The notes beneath the pieces are model-generated. The model searched no databases. It saw nothing but the letters and a program-made list of their open reading frames with translations, and was not told the origin of the DNA. Both the position numbers and the translations under genes were made by a program. Positions 44,282 through 52,560 of a DNA stretch of 64,000 nt are shown here, piece by piece; position 1 is the stretch's first letter, and each line of letters starts with the position of its first letter. Source of the stretch: VXPQ01 sp965223485 (lineage in GTDB: Bacteria > Bacteroidota > Rhodothermia > Rhodothermales > VXPQ01); NCBI GenBank assembly GCA_965223485.1, contig OZ244993.1, positions 3,162,001 through 3,226,000 on the forward strand. Reading direction: 5' to 3'.

Positions 44282-45238
44282 ATGGCAAAGCTCCGCAGCA
44301 TATCCTCGGTAGCATTCAGCGGACTGTTCGTGCTTGCTTTTTTCGGGTGCGAGCCTAACCGGAACGGTGTGTCTCCGGCGGCATCCGGACCTATCCCGAT
44401 AGCCCATTCGTTTTTCGTAGCCGGCCCTTCACTAACGGGTATCCTGGGAGAGGACAATGAAGTCCTATGGGATTCGGGTCGACCGGCAGCCAGAGACGGT
44501 TATGTACTTCCCAACGGGCATGTACTCATTTGCTGGAGTGACGTCGTTCATGAATACGACCTGGACAAAAATGTCATTTTCACCTACAAACTGAATGAGC
44601 TTAATGGAGAGTTAGGAACAGCCGTCCGGCTGGATAACGGCCATACCATGATCGTAGAATCAGGTAAGCAGCCGCGCATCGTTGAGGTCGATAACGAAGG
44701 GGAAATTATCCATGAAGTAGCCTTGCAACCAGAGACCGATAATGTGCATATGCAGACGAGGATGGCTCGGAAGCTGCCAACTGGAAATTACCTGGCGCCT
44801 CACCTGCTGGCGTTTGCTGTGAAAGAGTATACCCCTTCGGGAGAGGTCGTTAAGACGTTTAAAACAGATCTCGAGCAACTGGGTGGAAAAGAAGCCGAGA
44901 ATTGGCCGTTTACCGCCATCCGACTGAATAATGGAAATACCGTGATCGCCTTGACGCATGGCAATAAGATCATAGAAGTAGATTCCGATGGAGTTGTGGT
45001 CTGGCAGATGTCCAACGAGGATGTGGAGGATGCTATTTTTGCGGACCCTTGCGGGGCTCAGCGTCTACCCAACGGTAATACGGTCATAGCGAGCTATGCC
45101 GCGCAAGAGGGCGTAAAACTCTTCGAGGTAACGCCGGAACGAGAAGTGGTCTGGGCCTATGAAGGACCTCATCGGGTACATCATTTCCAGATACTTACGA
45201 CAAATGGACAGCCTTTAGAGGGAAAACCCCTAAAGTAA
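44282..45238 (+). CDS. Lipoprotein beta-propeller (PQQ-like/arylsulfotransferase-like)
   Basis: The 318-residue protein has a lipoprotein signal (SSVAFSGLFVLAFFGC) followed by six or so propeller blades. The recurring pattern is LPNGHVLI, LDNGHTMIVE, LPTGNYLAP, LNNGNTVIAL, LPNGNTVIAS, each preceded by an E(V/Y)D or EVTPE strand. Such propellers resemble arylsulfotransferase-like or PQQ-like repeat proteins; no catalytic residue can be assigned. It is the only plus-strand gene inside the catabolic locus. Export to the periplasm or outer membrane is likely, and binding of a substrate or partner is the simplest guess. Confidence 0.78.
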   Translation: MAKLRSISSVAFSGLFVLAFFGCEPNRNGVSPAASGPIPIAHSFFVAGPSLTGILGEDNEVLWDSGRPAARDGYVLPNGHVLICWSDVVHEYDLDKNVIFTYKLNELNGELGTAVRLDNGHTMIVESGKQPRIVEVDNEGEIIHEVALQPETDNVHMQTRMARKLPTGNYLAPHLLAFAVKEYTPSGEVVKTFKTDLEQLGGKEAENWPFTAIRLNNGNTVIALTHGNKIIEVDSDGVVVWQMSNEDVEDAIFADPCGAQRLPNGNTVIASYAAQEGVKLFEVTPEREVVWAYEGPHRVHHFQILTTNGQPLEGKPLK

Positions 45239-45258
45239 CACGAGCATAGTTCAGTTTA

Positions 45259-45426
45259 ATGGATATCAATACGGACTTCTTCAGACGTCGTCCTGGCACA
45301 CTCGAACTGGCCCTGGACGAACCGGGACGGAGCAGCCCGGGCCACACGTTCTATGGCATCTACTGCTCGGCCTGCGTCAAGGAATTCGAAATGTCATCCT
45401 GGAGCAAAGTGGCAGGCTACGGCTAA
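45259..45426 (+). CDS. Possible 55-residue ORF, unrecognised
   Basis: An ATG at 45259 opens a frame of 55 residues with a CSAC motif (YGIYCSACVKEFEMSSW) ending at 45426, 20 bases after the propeller gene. Composition looks coding, but I recognise no family; it may be the tail of a lost gene. It converges on the GH116 gene. Confidence 0.3.
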   Translation: MDINTDFFRRRPGTLELALDEPGRSSPGHTFYGIYCSACVKEFEMSSWSKVAGYG

Positions 45427-45443
45427 ACTTTGCACCGCTATGC

Positions 45444-48038
45444 TTACAAGCTTGTCGTCTTTTCCACTTCAAACGTTATAGCCTGACCGGACTCAACGCG
45501 TCTGGGCTCTTCAAAGTCTATCTGTCCATAGCCGTTCAGGATAAAGCGGTCTAATGTCAGGTCGCCGTTAAGCGCGCTTAGCGTCAGCGATTTCCGGTCG
45601 CCCTGGTTTTTTATAGTCGCGCTCCCGTATCGGTACCCGTTAGACCAGAAATACTCCCCTTCTTTCGGGTTAAACGCCATGCTATTGTCGACGGCGGAAT
45701 AGCGAAATCCGGTATAGGCCAATATACCTGCCCAGGCAGCCATGGCTCGGGCATAGCGATGGCCATATTCCCCTTCATTAAACGGGTTTCTTTTATGGCC
45801 GTCATAGCGATCCCGGATGGCCTGGAAGACCTTTAAGCCTGCATCCACCTGTCCTTCATAGATCATGTGGGACGCCGTGCTGTATTCAAAGCCGGTCATG
45901 ATCTCCGTGTAGTACGGAAAAGGGAAATCCAATAGATCGCCGCGAGGATAACTGGCCATGAGAAGCCCCGCCTCGTCGCCCAGTCCAAAACTGCGAAACG
46001 TGTTGAAATGCTCGTTGAAGTTATCGATCCAATTATACTTCATGATACTTCTCAGCGTGGTCTGCACGTTATCCGGGTCCAACACATAGCCCAGGCCCGC
46101 GGTGTGCGCCAGGTATTGACCCACCAACTGATCGACCAGGCACCCCTTGCCCAACTGAGCCACCTTGCTTGCGCCCTCAGGAATATGATGTTCATAGTAC
46201 TCGCCATTAAAAATATTGGCGTCGATCCACGCGCGACCCCGTTCATATAAGTCTCTGCATTCCTCGGCAAAGGCGGTATCTCCCACGTGCCTTGCCATTT
46301 CTTCCGAGGCTCTAAGGGCGCCCAGGTACCAGGCCGCCATCTGCGGGTTGGGGCCTCGGTAATTGATATCCATGGTGTTGTGCTGACTGCCCTCCATGAC
46401 GCCATCTTTGTCCTGATCCCAGATGCCTGTCCAGGCAAAACTCATGGCCTTTTTGATGTTAGGCCACATCTCGATGAGTTTGTCGTCATCTCCCGACAAT
46501 TGCCACTCGCGATACATCTTGATCAGGGTGCCCATCTGGCCATCGGCCGCCCAGCGCTGGAAGCTTTTCGCGCGCATATCAAGCGGTAGGCCCACCCGAT
46601 GGCTCATACCGCCATGGTCATTGGTGGCATGCATAAACTCCACCTCTCGGAACTTGGTAGCGAGGTCCCCGAAAAGAAAAGGAACAGTTGACTCATAATT
46701 CCACACGTGAAAACAGGTGCCAAACCCCCATCCCGAACTTTTCGAAGCGCCTATTCGGGTTCCTTCGATGCTGCCCGTGCCCTCAAATCCAAAGGGCAGG
46801 CCATCGGCTGTTCGAAAGACTGTTTGGCTACGCAGATTGTTGAGGTTAAACAAACCGGCTTCCTTAAGGACTTCGGGCACGTCGCTTTCCGTCAGAGTCC
46901 GCACAAAGCGCACCGTTTCCCTTTCAAGCTCTTCCAGTTCAACTGCTGTCTGCTCCGCTACGTCCCAGGCGTCCTGATAAAGCGTCGTGTAATAATTGCC
47001 GACGATTTCCGTGCCCCCGAAAGCTCCCGCATAGTGAACTCCATGATCCCAGGCTCTACGATTGGGGAAATGCCAGGTAAGCATAAAAGTGATGACCTTG
47101 CTCTCTTTGGGCTCCAGACCCACTTTTACGGCCAGCGTAGCCGGAGGCGTCGCAATGGCGTGTGTGGTGTCGGGGTGGTCAGTGAGTTCTCCGTCAGCGA
47201 CAAAATCATCCCAAAACTCCCGGAAGGTCCAGTTCCAGCCCAACTGCGCCCACGAAGTCCGGTGGGTCACCTCTTCGGAAGTGGTGGTCAGGGCCATCGT
47301 CCCCCAATTGACATCTTGAGGGTCCACCCCTTCGGAGGACATAAAGACGCCCGTTAACCCCTTACCCACACGATACGCATTGACATTACCTTCAGGCTCT
47401 CCGCTCCAACCATCCGCGCCGATATAATTGGGCACCATCCCGCAAATGGCGGCCTCTATGGCCTCATCCGACGTGTTGGTCAGTACGTATCGCAACACCG
47501 CCACAGGAACACCGCTCTTGTCCGCATCGCCCATGATCAGGGGGTTGAAAGCTTCCAGACGCACCTGCACAGGCACATCCTGATGCCTGAAGTTCACTTG
47601 GGCAAGGGGGTAGGCTGCTGCAAAGGTGGTCTCTTCAAACCGGGGAAAGCCCGAGTTGACGGCATCCGCTCCCCAGTCTCCATAGTATTCTTTGATCTGT
47701 ACAGGCCCTTCCAGCACTCTGACCTTGCCTTCGCTGTCTTGCTGCTTGTAATACAAGGCGAAAAAGGGTCCGTTGGCGATCGTAGGCAGGACCAGCTTGA
47801 AAGCGGGTAAAAAGCCGATGGCGCCTCGGTTCATGATCTCCCAGTCCCGCAAGTCCCCCCGGCCACCCAGTGAAACGGTGCCGGTGCCGATGCCGCCCAA
47901 GGGCATGGCGACTTCATCGAGGTATTTGCCGGAATAGGTCTTCAGGACCGGCCATTCGGCATTCCATTGGGTGGATGTTTGACAGGCAGAGGCAACGACC
48001 AACAACATCGCGCCCCCCAAAAATGTGAGCTTGGACAT
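45444..48038 (-). CDS. GH116 family beta-glucosidase (GBA2-like) lipoprotein
   Basis: The 864-residue protein has a lipoprotein signal (GGAMLLVVASAC) and the GH116 two-domain layout. The N-terminal beta-sandwich contains YLDEVAMPLGGIGTGTVSLGGRGDLRDWEI. The catalytic (alpha/alpha)6 barrel contains EGSQHNTMDINYRGPNPQMAAWYLGALRA and ends with SATIKNQG-type strands. GH116 members hydrolyse beta-glucosides, beta-xylosides or glucosylceramide-type lipids with retention. The lipoprotein signal places this one in the periplasm or on the outer membrane, where it would release sugar for the ABC importer. Sulfatase and cytochrome genes lie on the same strand around it. Confidence 0.87.
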   Translation of the reverse strand: MSKLTFLGGAMLLVVASACQTSTQWNAEWPVLKTYSGKYLDEVAMPLGGIGTGTVSLGGRGDLRDWEIMNRGAIGFLPAFKLVLPTIANGPFFALYYKQQDSEGKVRVLEGPVQIKEYYGDWGADAVNSGFPRFEETTFAAAYPLAQVNFRHQDVPVQVRLEAFNPLIMGDADKSGVPVAVLRYVLTNTSDEAIEAAICGMVPNYIGADGWSGEPEGNVNAYRVGKGLTGVFMSSEGVDPQDVNWGTMALTTTSEEVTHRTSWAQLGWNWTFREFWDDFVADGELTDHPDTTHAIATPPATLAVKVGLEPKESKVITFMLTWHFPNRRAWDHGVHYAGAFGGTEIVGNYYTTLYQDAWDVAEQTAVELEELERETVRFVRTLTESDVPEVLKEAGLFNLNNLRSQTVFRTADGLPFGFEGTGSIEGTRIGASKSSGWGFGTCFHVWNYESTVPFLFGDLATKFREVEFMHATNDHGGMSHRVGLPLDMRAKSFQRWAADGQMGTLIKMYREWQLSGDDDKLIEMWPNIKKAMSFAWTGIWDQDKDGVMEGSQHNTMDINYRGPNPQMAAWYLGALRASEEMARHVGDTAFAEECRDLYERGRAWIDANIFNGEYYEHHIPEGASKVAQLGKGCLVDQLVGQYLAHTAGLGYVLDPDNVQTTLRSIMKYNWIDNFNEHFNTFRSFGLGDEAGLLMASYPRGDLLDFPFPYYTEIMTGFEYSTASHMIYEGQVDAGLKVFQAIRDRYDGHKRNPFNEGEYGHRYARAMAAWAGILAYTGFRYSAVDNSMAFNPKEGEYFWSNGYRYGSATIKNQGDRKSLTLSALNGDLTLDRFILNGYGQIDFEEPRRVESGQAITFEVEKTTSL

Positions 48039-48237
48039 GGTGCAGGTACGTTTTAGCCCCGAAGGGCTTCATATAAAGATCTCAGTGCAGGCCGAGTAGC
48101 GAAACGCAAGGGGTCCGGTAGGCATCCGGTGCGGAGTTCATCAAGGTAGTCTACAAAGGTGGCCTGACGCAACTTCGTGGTAGACGATTCGAGTATTGCG
48201 TTTGGGTTCCGAGACGCTTGGCCCGAGGCGCTCCGTC
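48039..48237. other. Intergenic region between the GH116 and sulfatase genes
   Basis: No convincing gene. A minus-strand frame crosses it (65 codons from a GTG overlapping the sulfatase stop) without a recognisable family; it may be a leftover or chance frame. Confidence 0.4.
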
Positions 48238-49854
48238 TTACATCTCCCACTTAAGCTGCTGTCGATAAAAATCCAACTCCTGCTTTTCCTGCCCATTCAA
48301 AGAGGTCGTATCCCGCATCGTCAAGTGCTCAAAACGGGTTCTCCGGAAGGCCCTCATCTCCGTCACCATGCTGTCGGCCATGGCCTTGCCGTACGGGCTT
48401 TGAGGATATTGGGAGATGTCTGTCAAGACAGGATAGGTGGAGCCGATGGGCCGGCTGTTTTTTCCTTTTTGTCCATAATCCCCTATATCCTCTCTGGCCC
48501 AATTTGCAAGATCTGTGAGCCGTTGGACAACCTCCGGATGCTCGCTGGCGAGATTTCTTGTTTCCCCGACGTCGGTTTCGAGATCAAAAAGAAGATCCTC
48601 CGGCAAAACCTCGGCCGCATTGGTAAACCAGGCGGCGCATTCTCCGTAAATCCCCGCTCGTTTCTCCGGACGGGCAAAATGGAGCTTCCATTTCCCTGCC
48701 CGGACGGCCTGTAACCAGGTCCCGGCGTAATGATAATACGCTTCATGAAGCGCTTCCGTCGGATCCTCTGCCGTCATCAACGGAAAAATATTTTTCCCGT
48801 CAATGACCCTGTCTTTCGGCATCTCCGCACCGGCAAGGGCGGCAAGGGTGGGAGCGATGTCAATGATTCCAACGACCTGTCGACTGATCCGAGAAGCTGG
48901 TATCACGTGTTTCCATCTCATGATCGCAGGCACGCGAATCCCTCCTTCCCAAGTCGACATTTTGCTTCCCCGCAAGGCGCCGGCACTGCCCGACTGCGTT
49001 CCCTGTCCGGCCCACGGGCCGTTGTCAGAGGTATAAATGACGAGCGTGTTTTCATCCAGGTTTTCCTGCTCCAGTTTCTCGACAATTCGGCCGACGCTCC
49101 AGTCAATCTCTTCAATCGCATCGGCGTATAGGCTGACGCCGCTTTTCCCTCTAAAACGCTCCCCCGGGTAAATGGGAATATGCGGCATGGTAAAGGCGAG
49201 ATAAAGAAAGAACGGGCCTTCCTTGTGCTGGTCGATAAAGCGGAGACCCTCACGAGTGAAGTCCTGGGTCATCCGGGCATGATCGGGGCGGATGGTAAGA
49301 AGGGAGTCATCCCGATAAAGCGGAACCGCAAAATTTTCGAAGACCTGCGTGCCGTTCACCAGTCTGATCCCGTAGAAAAAGTCAAAGCCCTGCCGATTCG
49401 GCGCGAAGGCGTCTTGCTCTCCCAAATGCCATTTTCCCACAGCGGCCGTAGCATAGCCCTTTGTTTTGAGCACCTCGGCAATGGTAACCTCATCGGGATG
49501 CAGACCAAAAGGAGATCCCCACAACTGGACATCGGGCAAGCCCGTCCGAGGCGCATAGCTACCGGTCATTAAGGCAGCCCTGGAAGGAGAGCAGATCGGG
49601 TGGACGTAAAAGTCCGTGAACAATATTCCTTCGTTTGCCAGTTGGTCGATATGGGGAGTACGGATGGTTTGCGACCCGTAACTGCCCAGATCTCCATAGC
49701 CTTGATCATCGGTCAGAATGACGATGATATTGGGACTGGCGGAAGTGTTCCCGGTTTCGAGCGTTTGGGCTTGACATGAACCAAGTAGCATCAGGAACCC
49801 TGACCAGAACAACGGCCCGAGCGCCCGGTTTCCTTTCTTTTTTTGCATAATCAA
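48238..49854 (-). CDS. Lipoprotein type I sulfatase
   Basis: The 538-residue protein has a lipoprotein signal (FLMLLGSC, Cys27) and the sulfatase motif CSPSR (Cys88-Ser-Pro-Ser-Arg), in which Cys88 becomes formylglycine. Metal-binding IVILTDDQGYGD is at the N-terminus, then GKWHLG, and later SDNGPW and GSK. It removes sulfate esters from carbohydrates in the periplasm or at the surface. It should need a formylglycine-generating enzyme; none is recognised in the window (EgtB next door shares that fold but acts in ergothioneine synthesis). Paired dyads lie just upstream. Together with the GH116 gene it points to a sulfated glycoside as substrate (inference). Confidence 0.92.
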   Translation of the reverse strand: MIMQKKKGNRALGPLFWSGFLMLLGSCQAQTLETGNTSASPNIIVILTDDQGYGDLGSYGSQTIRTPHIDQLANEGILFTDFYVHPICSPSRAALMTGSYAPRTGLPDVQLWGSPFGLHPDEVTIAEVLKTKGYATAAVGKWHLGEQDAFAPNRQGFDFFYGIRLVNGTQVFENFAVPLYRDDSLLTIRPDHARMTQDFTREGLRFIDQHKEGPFFLYLAFTMPHIPIYPGERFRGKSGVSLYADAIEEIDWSVGRIVEKLEQENLDENTLVIYTSDNGPWAGQGTQSGSAGALRGSKMSTWEGGIRVPAIMRWKHVIPASRISRQVVGIIDIAPTLAALAGAEMPKDRVIDGKNIFPLMTAEDPTEALHEAYYHYAGTWLQAVRAGKWKLHFARPEKRAGIYGECAAWFTNAAEVLPEDLLFDLETDVGETRNLASEHPEVVQRLTDLANWAREDIGDYGQKGKNSRPIGSTYPVLTDISQYPQSPYGKAMADSMVTEMRAFRRTRFEHLTMRDTTSLNGQEKQELDFYRQQLKWEM

Positions 49855-49862
49855 TACCCGGT

Positions 49863-49912
49863 CTATGCATTTTTTGCATAGTTCATATGCGATCTATGCA
49901 TTATTTGCATAA
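49863..49912. promoter_or_regulatory. Two phased inverted repeats upstream of the sulfatase gene
   Basis: A perfect dyad CTATGCA-TTTTT-TGCATAG (49863-49881) and a near-copy CTATGCA-TTATT-TGCATAA (49894-49912) start 31 bases apart, about three helical turns. They lie 9-58 bases upstream of the sulfatase start. This suggests cooperative binding of a dimeric regulator. The first dyad could also act as a weak hairpin after egtD. Confidence 0.6.
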
Positions 49913-49937
49913 TTCAGGAGAGACCATCTCAATCTCC

Positions 49938-51002
49938 TTACAAAACAGTCAGATACTGCACGCTGAACAAGCGGTTCGCATCCATCCAGACATCCCGCAC
50001 AGCGAATCCGGCGCGCTCGGCAAGGCCCCGGAAACGCTCCAGCGTGAACTTGTACGAATACTCGACGCAAATGGGTTCGCCCTCCTCGAAACGGATATGG
50101 CGCCCGTTCACGCGCACGGTCTGATCGCATGCGCTCACCAGAGACATTTCGATCCGCCCTTCGTCGAGATTGTAGACGGCCCGGTGCCGGAAAGCGTCCA
50201 GGTCGAATGTCGCGCCCAGTTCCGTATTCATGCGGCGCAGCAGGTTCTTGTTGAACGCCGCCGTAACGCCCTGCGCGTCGTTGTACGCCGCCTCGACGGT
50301 TCCCCTGTCCTTTTCAAGGTCTACCCCGATCAGGAGTCCGCCTCCGGGGCCCGCCGCCTGCGCCATGCGCGCAAGGAAGGCGTGCGCCTCGTGCGGCTCG
50401 AAGTTACCTATGGTGGATCCGGGAAAATAGACCACCGTACGCGCCGCATCGAACCCGTTGGAGGGGACCGCGAAGGAACTCGTATAATCCGCGGGAACGG
50501 CGCGCATGGGAATATGCGGGTACATTTCCTGGAGATGGCGCATCGAGGCGCTCAGATGCTCCTCGGAAATGTCGATGGCTACGTAGCCGGCCGGTTCCGG
50601 CATGCGGTCCAGCAGAAGGCGCGTCTTCAGGCTGCTTCCGCTACCGTATTCGAGGAGTAGACAGCGGGCGCCGAGGCGAGCGACGATCTCGTCGAGATGC
50701 GCCTCCATGATGGCAAACTCCGTACTGGTCGGATAATACTCCTTGAGTTCCGTAATCCGGTCGAAGAGGCGCGAACCGCGTGCGTCGTAGAGATACTTGC
50801 AAGGGAGGGACTTCGGCGTACGCCCCATCCCCTCCATTACATCGGCAAGCAAGGCGTCGGCGGAGGAGGGCGGGCTGTCCCCTCCCGCGGCCGGTTCCCT
50901 GCCGTTACGGGCATGGTTTTCCCCTGTAGAGGCAGATAAAGGATGCTCCCCGTTGGAGGAAGCGACAGCACTCCCCGCGGGAGCGGATACAGAACGTTTC
51001 AT
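49938..51002 (-). CDS. egtD: L-histidine N-alpha-methyltransferase (ergothioneine synthesis)
   Basis: EgtD converts histidine to hercynine with three SAM-dependent methylations. The protein shows the family pattern: KYLYDARGSRLFDRITEL and EYYPTSTEFAI at the start, SAM motif LLLEYGSGSSLKTRLLL, VAIDISEEHL, VYFPGSTIGNF, LLIGVDLEKD and the closing DANRLFSVQYL. The start is uncertain: I chose the ATG at 51002 (354 residues). An ATG at 51023 and a GTG at 51098 are possible, and the first 60 residues are a low-complexity extension absent from typical 320-residue members. It follows egtB on the same strand and must work with it. Cytoplasmic. Confidence 0.92.
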   Translation of the reverse strand: MKRSVSAPAGSAVASSNGEHPLSASTGENHARNGREPAAGGDSPPSSADALLADVMEGMGRTPKSLPCKYLYDARGSRLFDRITELKEYYPTSTEFAIMEAHLDEIVARLGARCLLLEYGSGSSLKTRLLLDRMPEPAGYVAIDISEEHLSASMRHLQEMYPHIPMRAVPADYTSSFAVPSNGFDAARTVVYFPGSTIGNFEPHEAHAFLARMAQAAGPGGGLLIGVDLEKDRGTVEAAYNDAQGVTAAFNKNLLRRMNTELGATFDLDAFRHRAVYNLDEGRIEMSLVSACDQTVRVNGRHIRFEEGEPICVEYSYKFTLERFRGLAERAGFAVRDVWMDANRLFSVQYLTVL

Positions 51003-51104
51003 GACTTCGGTGGCGGATAGCATTCGGACAATATACGTGAAAGCGCCGCCGGGGGTGTAGCGATGTTCGTACGGGGGCCTGGGGACAGGGTTGCACACTG
51101 CTCG

Positions 51105-52460
51105 TTACGGATCGCGAGCCAACCGGAATCCCGTGAATTGCCAGGTGGCTTCCGGCGGAAAGAAATTACGATAGGTAGGGCGTATGTGCGTCCTCGGCGT
51201 GACGCACGAGCCGCCGCGCAGCACGAACTGGTTGCACATGAACTTGCCGTTGTACTCGCCGAGCGCTCCTTCGGCAGGGGCATAGCCGGGATAGGGGGCG
51301 TACTGGCTGCGCGTCCACTCCCATACGTCGCCGTAGAGTTGCCGCAGCGTTGCGGCTCCTGTCCCGGTCGATCCGTTCGTTCCGGCTGCGCCGTGCGGGG
51401 GGGCAGGCCTGGGATGCATGGGAACATCCTCCAGAAAATGCGCCTCCTCAACGGACGGGGAGCACGCGGACGCCGCCACCTCCCATTCCTGTTCCGTGGG
51501 GAGCCGGGCCCCTGCCCAGCGGGCATAGGCGTCTGCCTCGAAATAGCTGATGTGCGCGACCGGTTCGTTCGGCGCCACGGGCTTCATGCCGCCCAGCGTG
51601 TAGGTCCACCAGGCGCCGTCCCGCCGCTCCCAGTAGAAGGGTTCGGTCCATCCGCGTTCCTGGACGGTGGCCCATCCCATCGACAACCACCATTCGGAAC
51701 GCTGGTAGCCGCCGTCTTCCATGAAAGCCATGAATTCGGCATTCGTGACGGGCCGGTCGGCCAGAAGAAAATTCTCCAGAAAACATCGGTGCCTCGGCCC
51801 CTCGATGTCGAAAGCAAACCCGCGCCCCCCGGCATAGCCGATCTCGTACACGCCCGCATCGAACGGGACCCATGTCAGAGGCGCCGTATCCCCCGCTTCG
51901 TTCTCGAAGGCCTTGTAGACGGGGCGCAGCGGATTCACCGAAAGCACATGCTTGATGTCCGTCATAATGAGTTCCTGGTGCTGCTGCTCGTGCTGCATGC
52001 CCAGTTCGATAACCGGAGCAGCCTTCTGCGCAACACCCGGGTCCGCCTCTTCCATAAACCGGATCAGGTGCTCGTCCACATGGCGCCGGAACGCCATCAC
52101 CTCGGCTACCGTAGGCCGGGAAATGTACCCCCGCCGGTCCCGGCAGTGCCGCTCCCCGGCCTGTATGTAATAGGAATTGAAGAGATAGGGATACTCCTCG
52201 TGGTACAAGGCGTACGACGGAGCGAATCCCCGGAGCGCGAACGTCTCTAAAAACCAGCTCGTATGGGCAAGGTGCCATTTGATCGGGCTCACGTCCAGCA
52301 TCGTCTGGATGACGCAGTCCTCGATCGCAAGGGGTTCGACCAGACGCTCGGTGGTCCGGCGCACACGGCGATAGGCCTCGGCGAGGCGTCCGAGCGAATC
52401 GCCGGGTTTCTCCCGGGCCCCGGCGGATCCGGGCACTATATCCGGTAAAACAGTGGGCAT
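51105..52460 (-). CDS. egtB: Ergothioneine sulfoxide synthase
   Basis: EgtB joins hercynine with a thiol (gamma-Glu-Cys or Cys) using O2 and a non-haem iron. The 451-residue protein has an N-terminal DinB-like domain with the iron ligands in WHLAHTSWF and in the EHQQ-type segment MQHEQQHQELIMTDI. It continues with a C-terminal formylglycine-generating-enzyme-like domain (RPVTNAEFMAFMEDGGY, ARLPTEQEWEVAA, GDVWEWTRSQYAPYPG, CNQFVLRGGSCVTPR). It is upstream of egtD in the same direction. EgtA, EgtC and EgtE homologues are not in the window. The product is a thione antioxidant; the superoxide dismutase and haloperoxidase genes nearby also fit oxidative chemistry. Confidence 0.94.
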   Translation of the reverse strand: MPTVLPDIVPGSAGAREKPGDSLGRLAEAYRRVRRTTERLVEPLAIEDCVIQTMLDVSPIKWHLAHTSWFLETFALRGFAPSYALYHEEYPYLFNSYYIQAGERHCRDRRGYISRPTVAEVMAFRRHVDEHLIRFMEEADPGVAQKAAPVIELGMQHEQQHQELIMTDIKHVLSVNPLRPVYKAFENEAGDTAPLTWVPFDAGVYEIGYAGGRGFAFDIEGPRHRCFLENFLLADRPVTNAEFMAFMEDGGYQRSEWWLSMGWATVQERGWTEPFYWERRDGAWWTYTLGGMKPVAPNEPVAHISYFEADAYARWAGARLPTEQEWEVAASACSPSVEEAHFLEDVPMHPRPAPPHGAAGTNGSTGTGAATLRQLYGDVWEWTRSQYAPYPGYAPAEGALGEYNGKFMCNQFVLRGGSCVTPRTHIRPTYRNFFPPEATWQFTGFRLARDP

Positions 52461-52560
52461 ACGGCAAACCCTCGCAATATTGAATCGGAATGCCTACAGG
52501 ATACGTGTATTTTACGGGTTGTGCATAAACCATTCAACCTAATATGTATATAGCATATCC

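Noticed and set aside
48053..48250. 65-codon minus-strand frame between the sulfatase and GH116 genes
   Set aside because: GTG start overlapping the sulfatase stop, no family match and no ribosome-binding site; kept only as a note on the gap.
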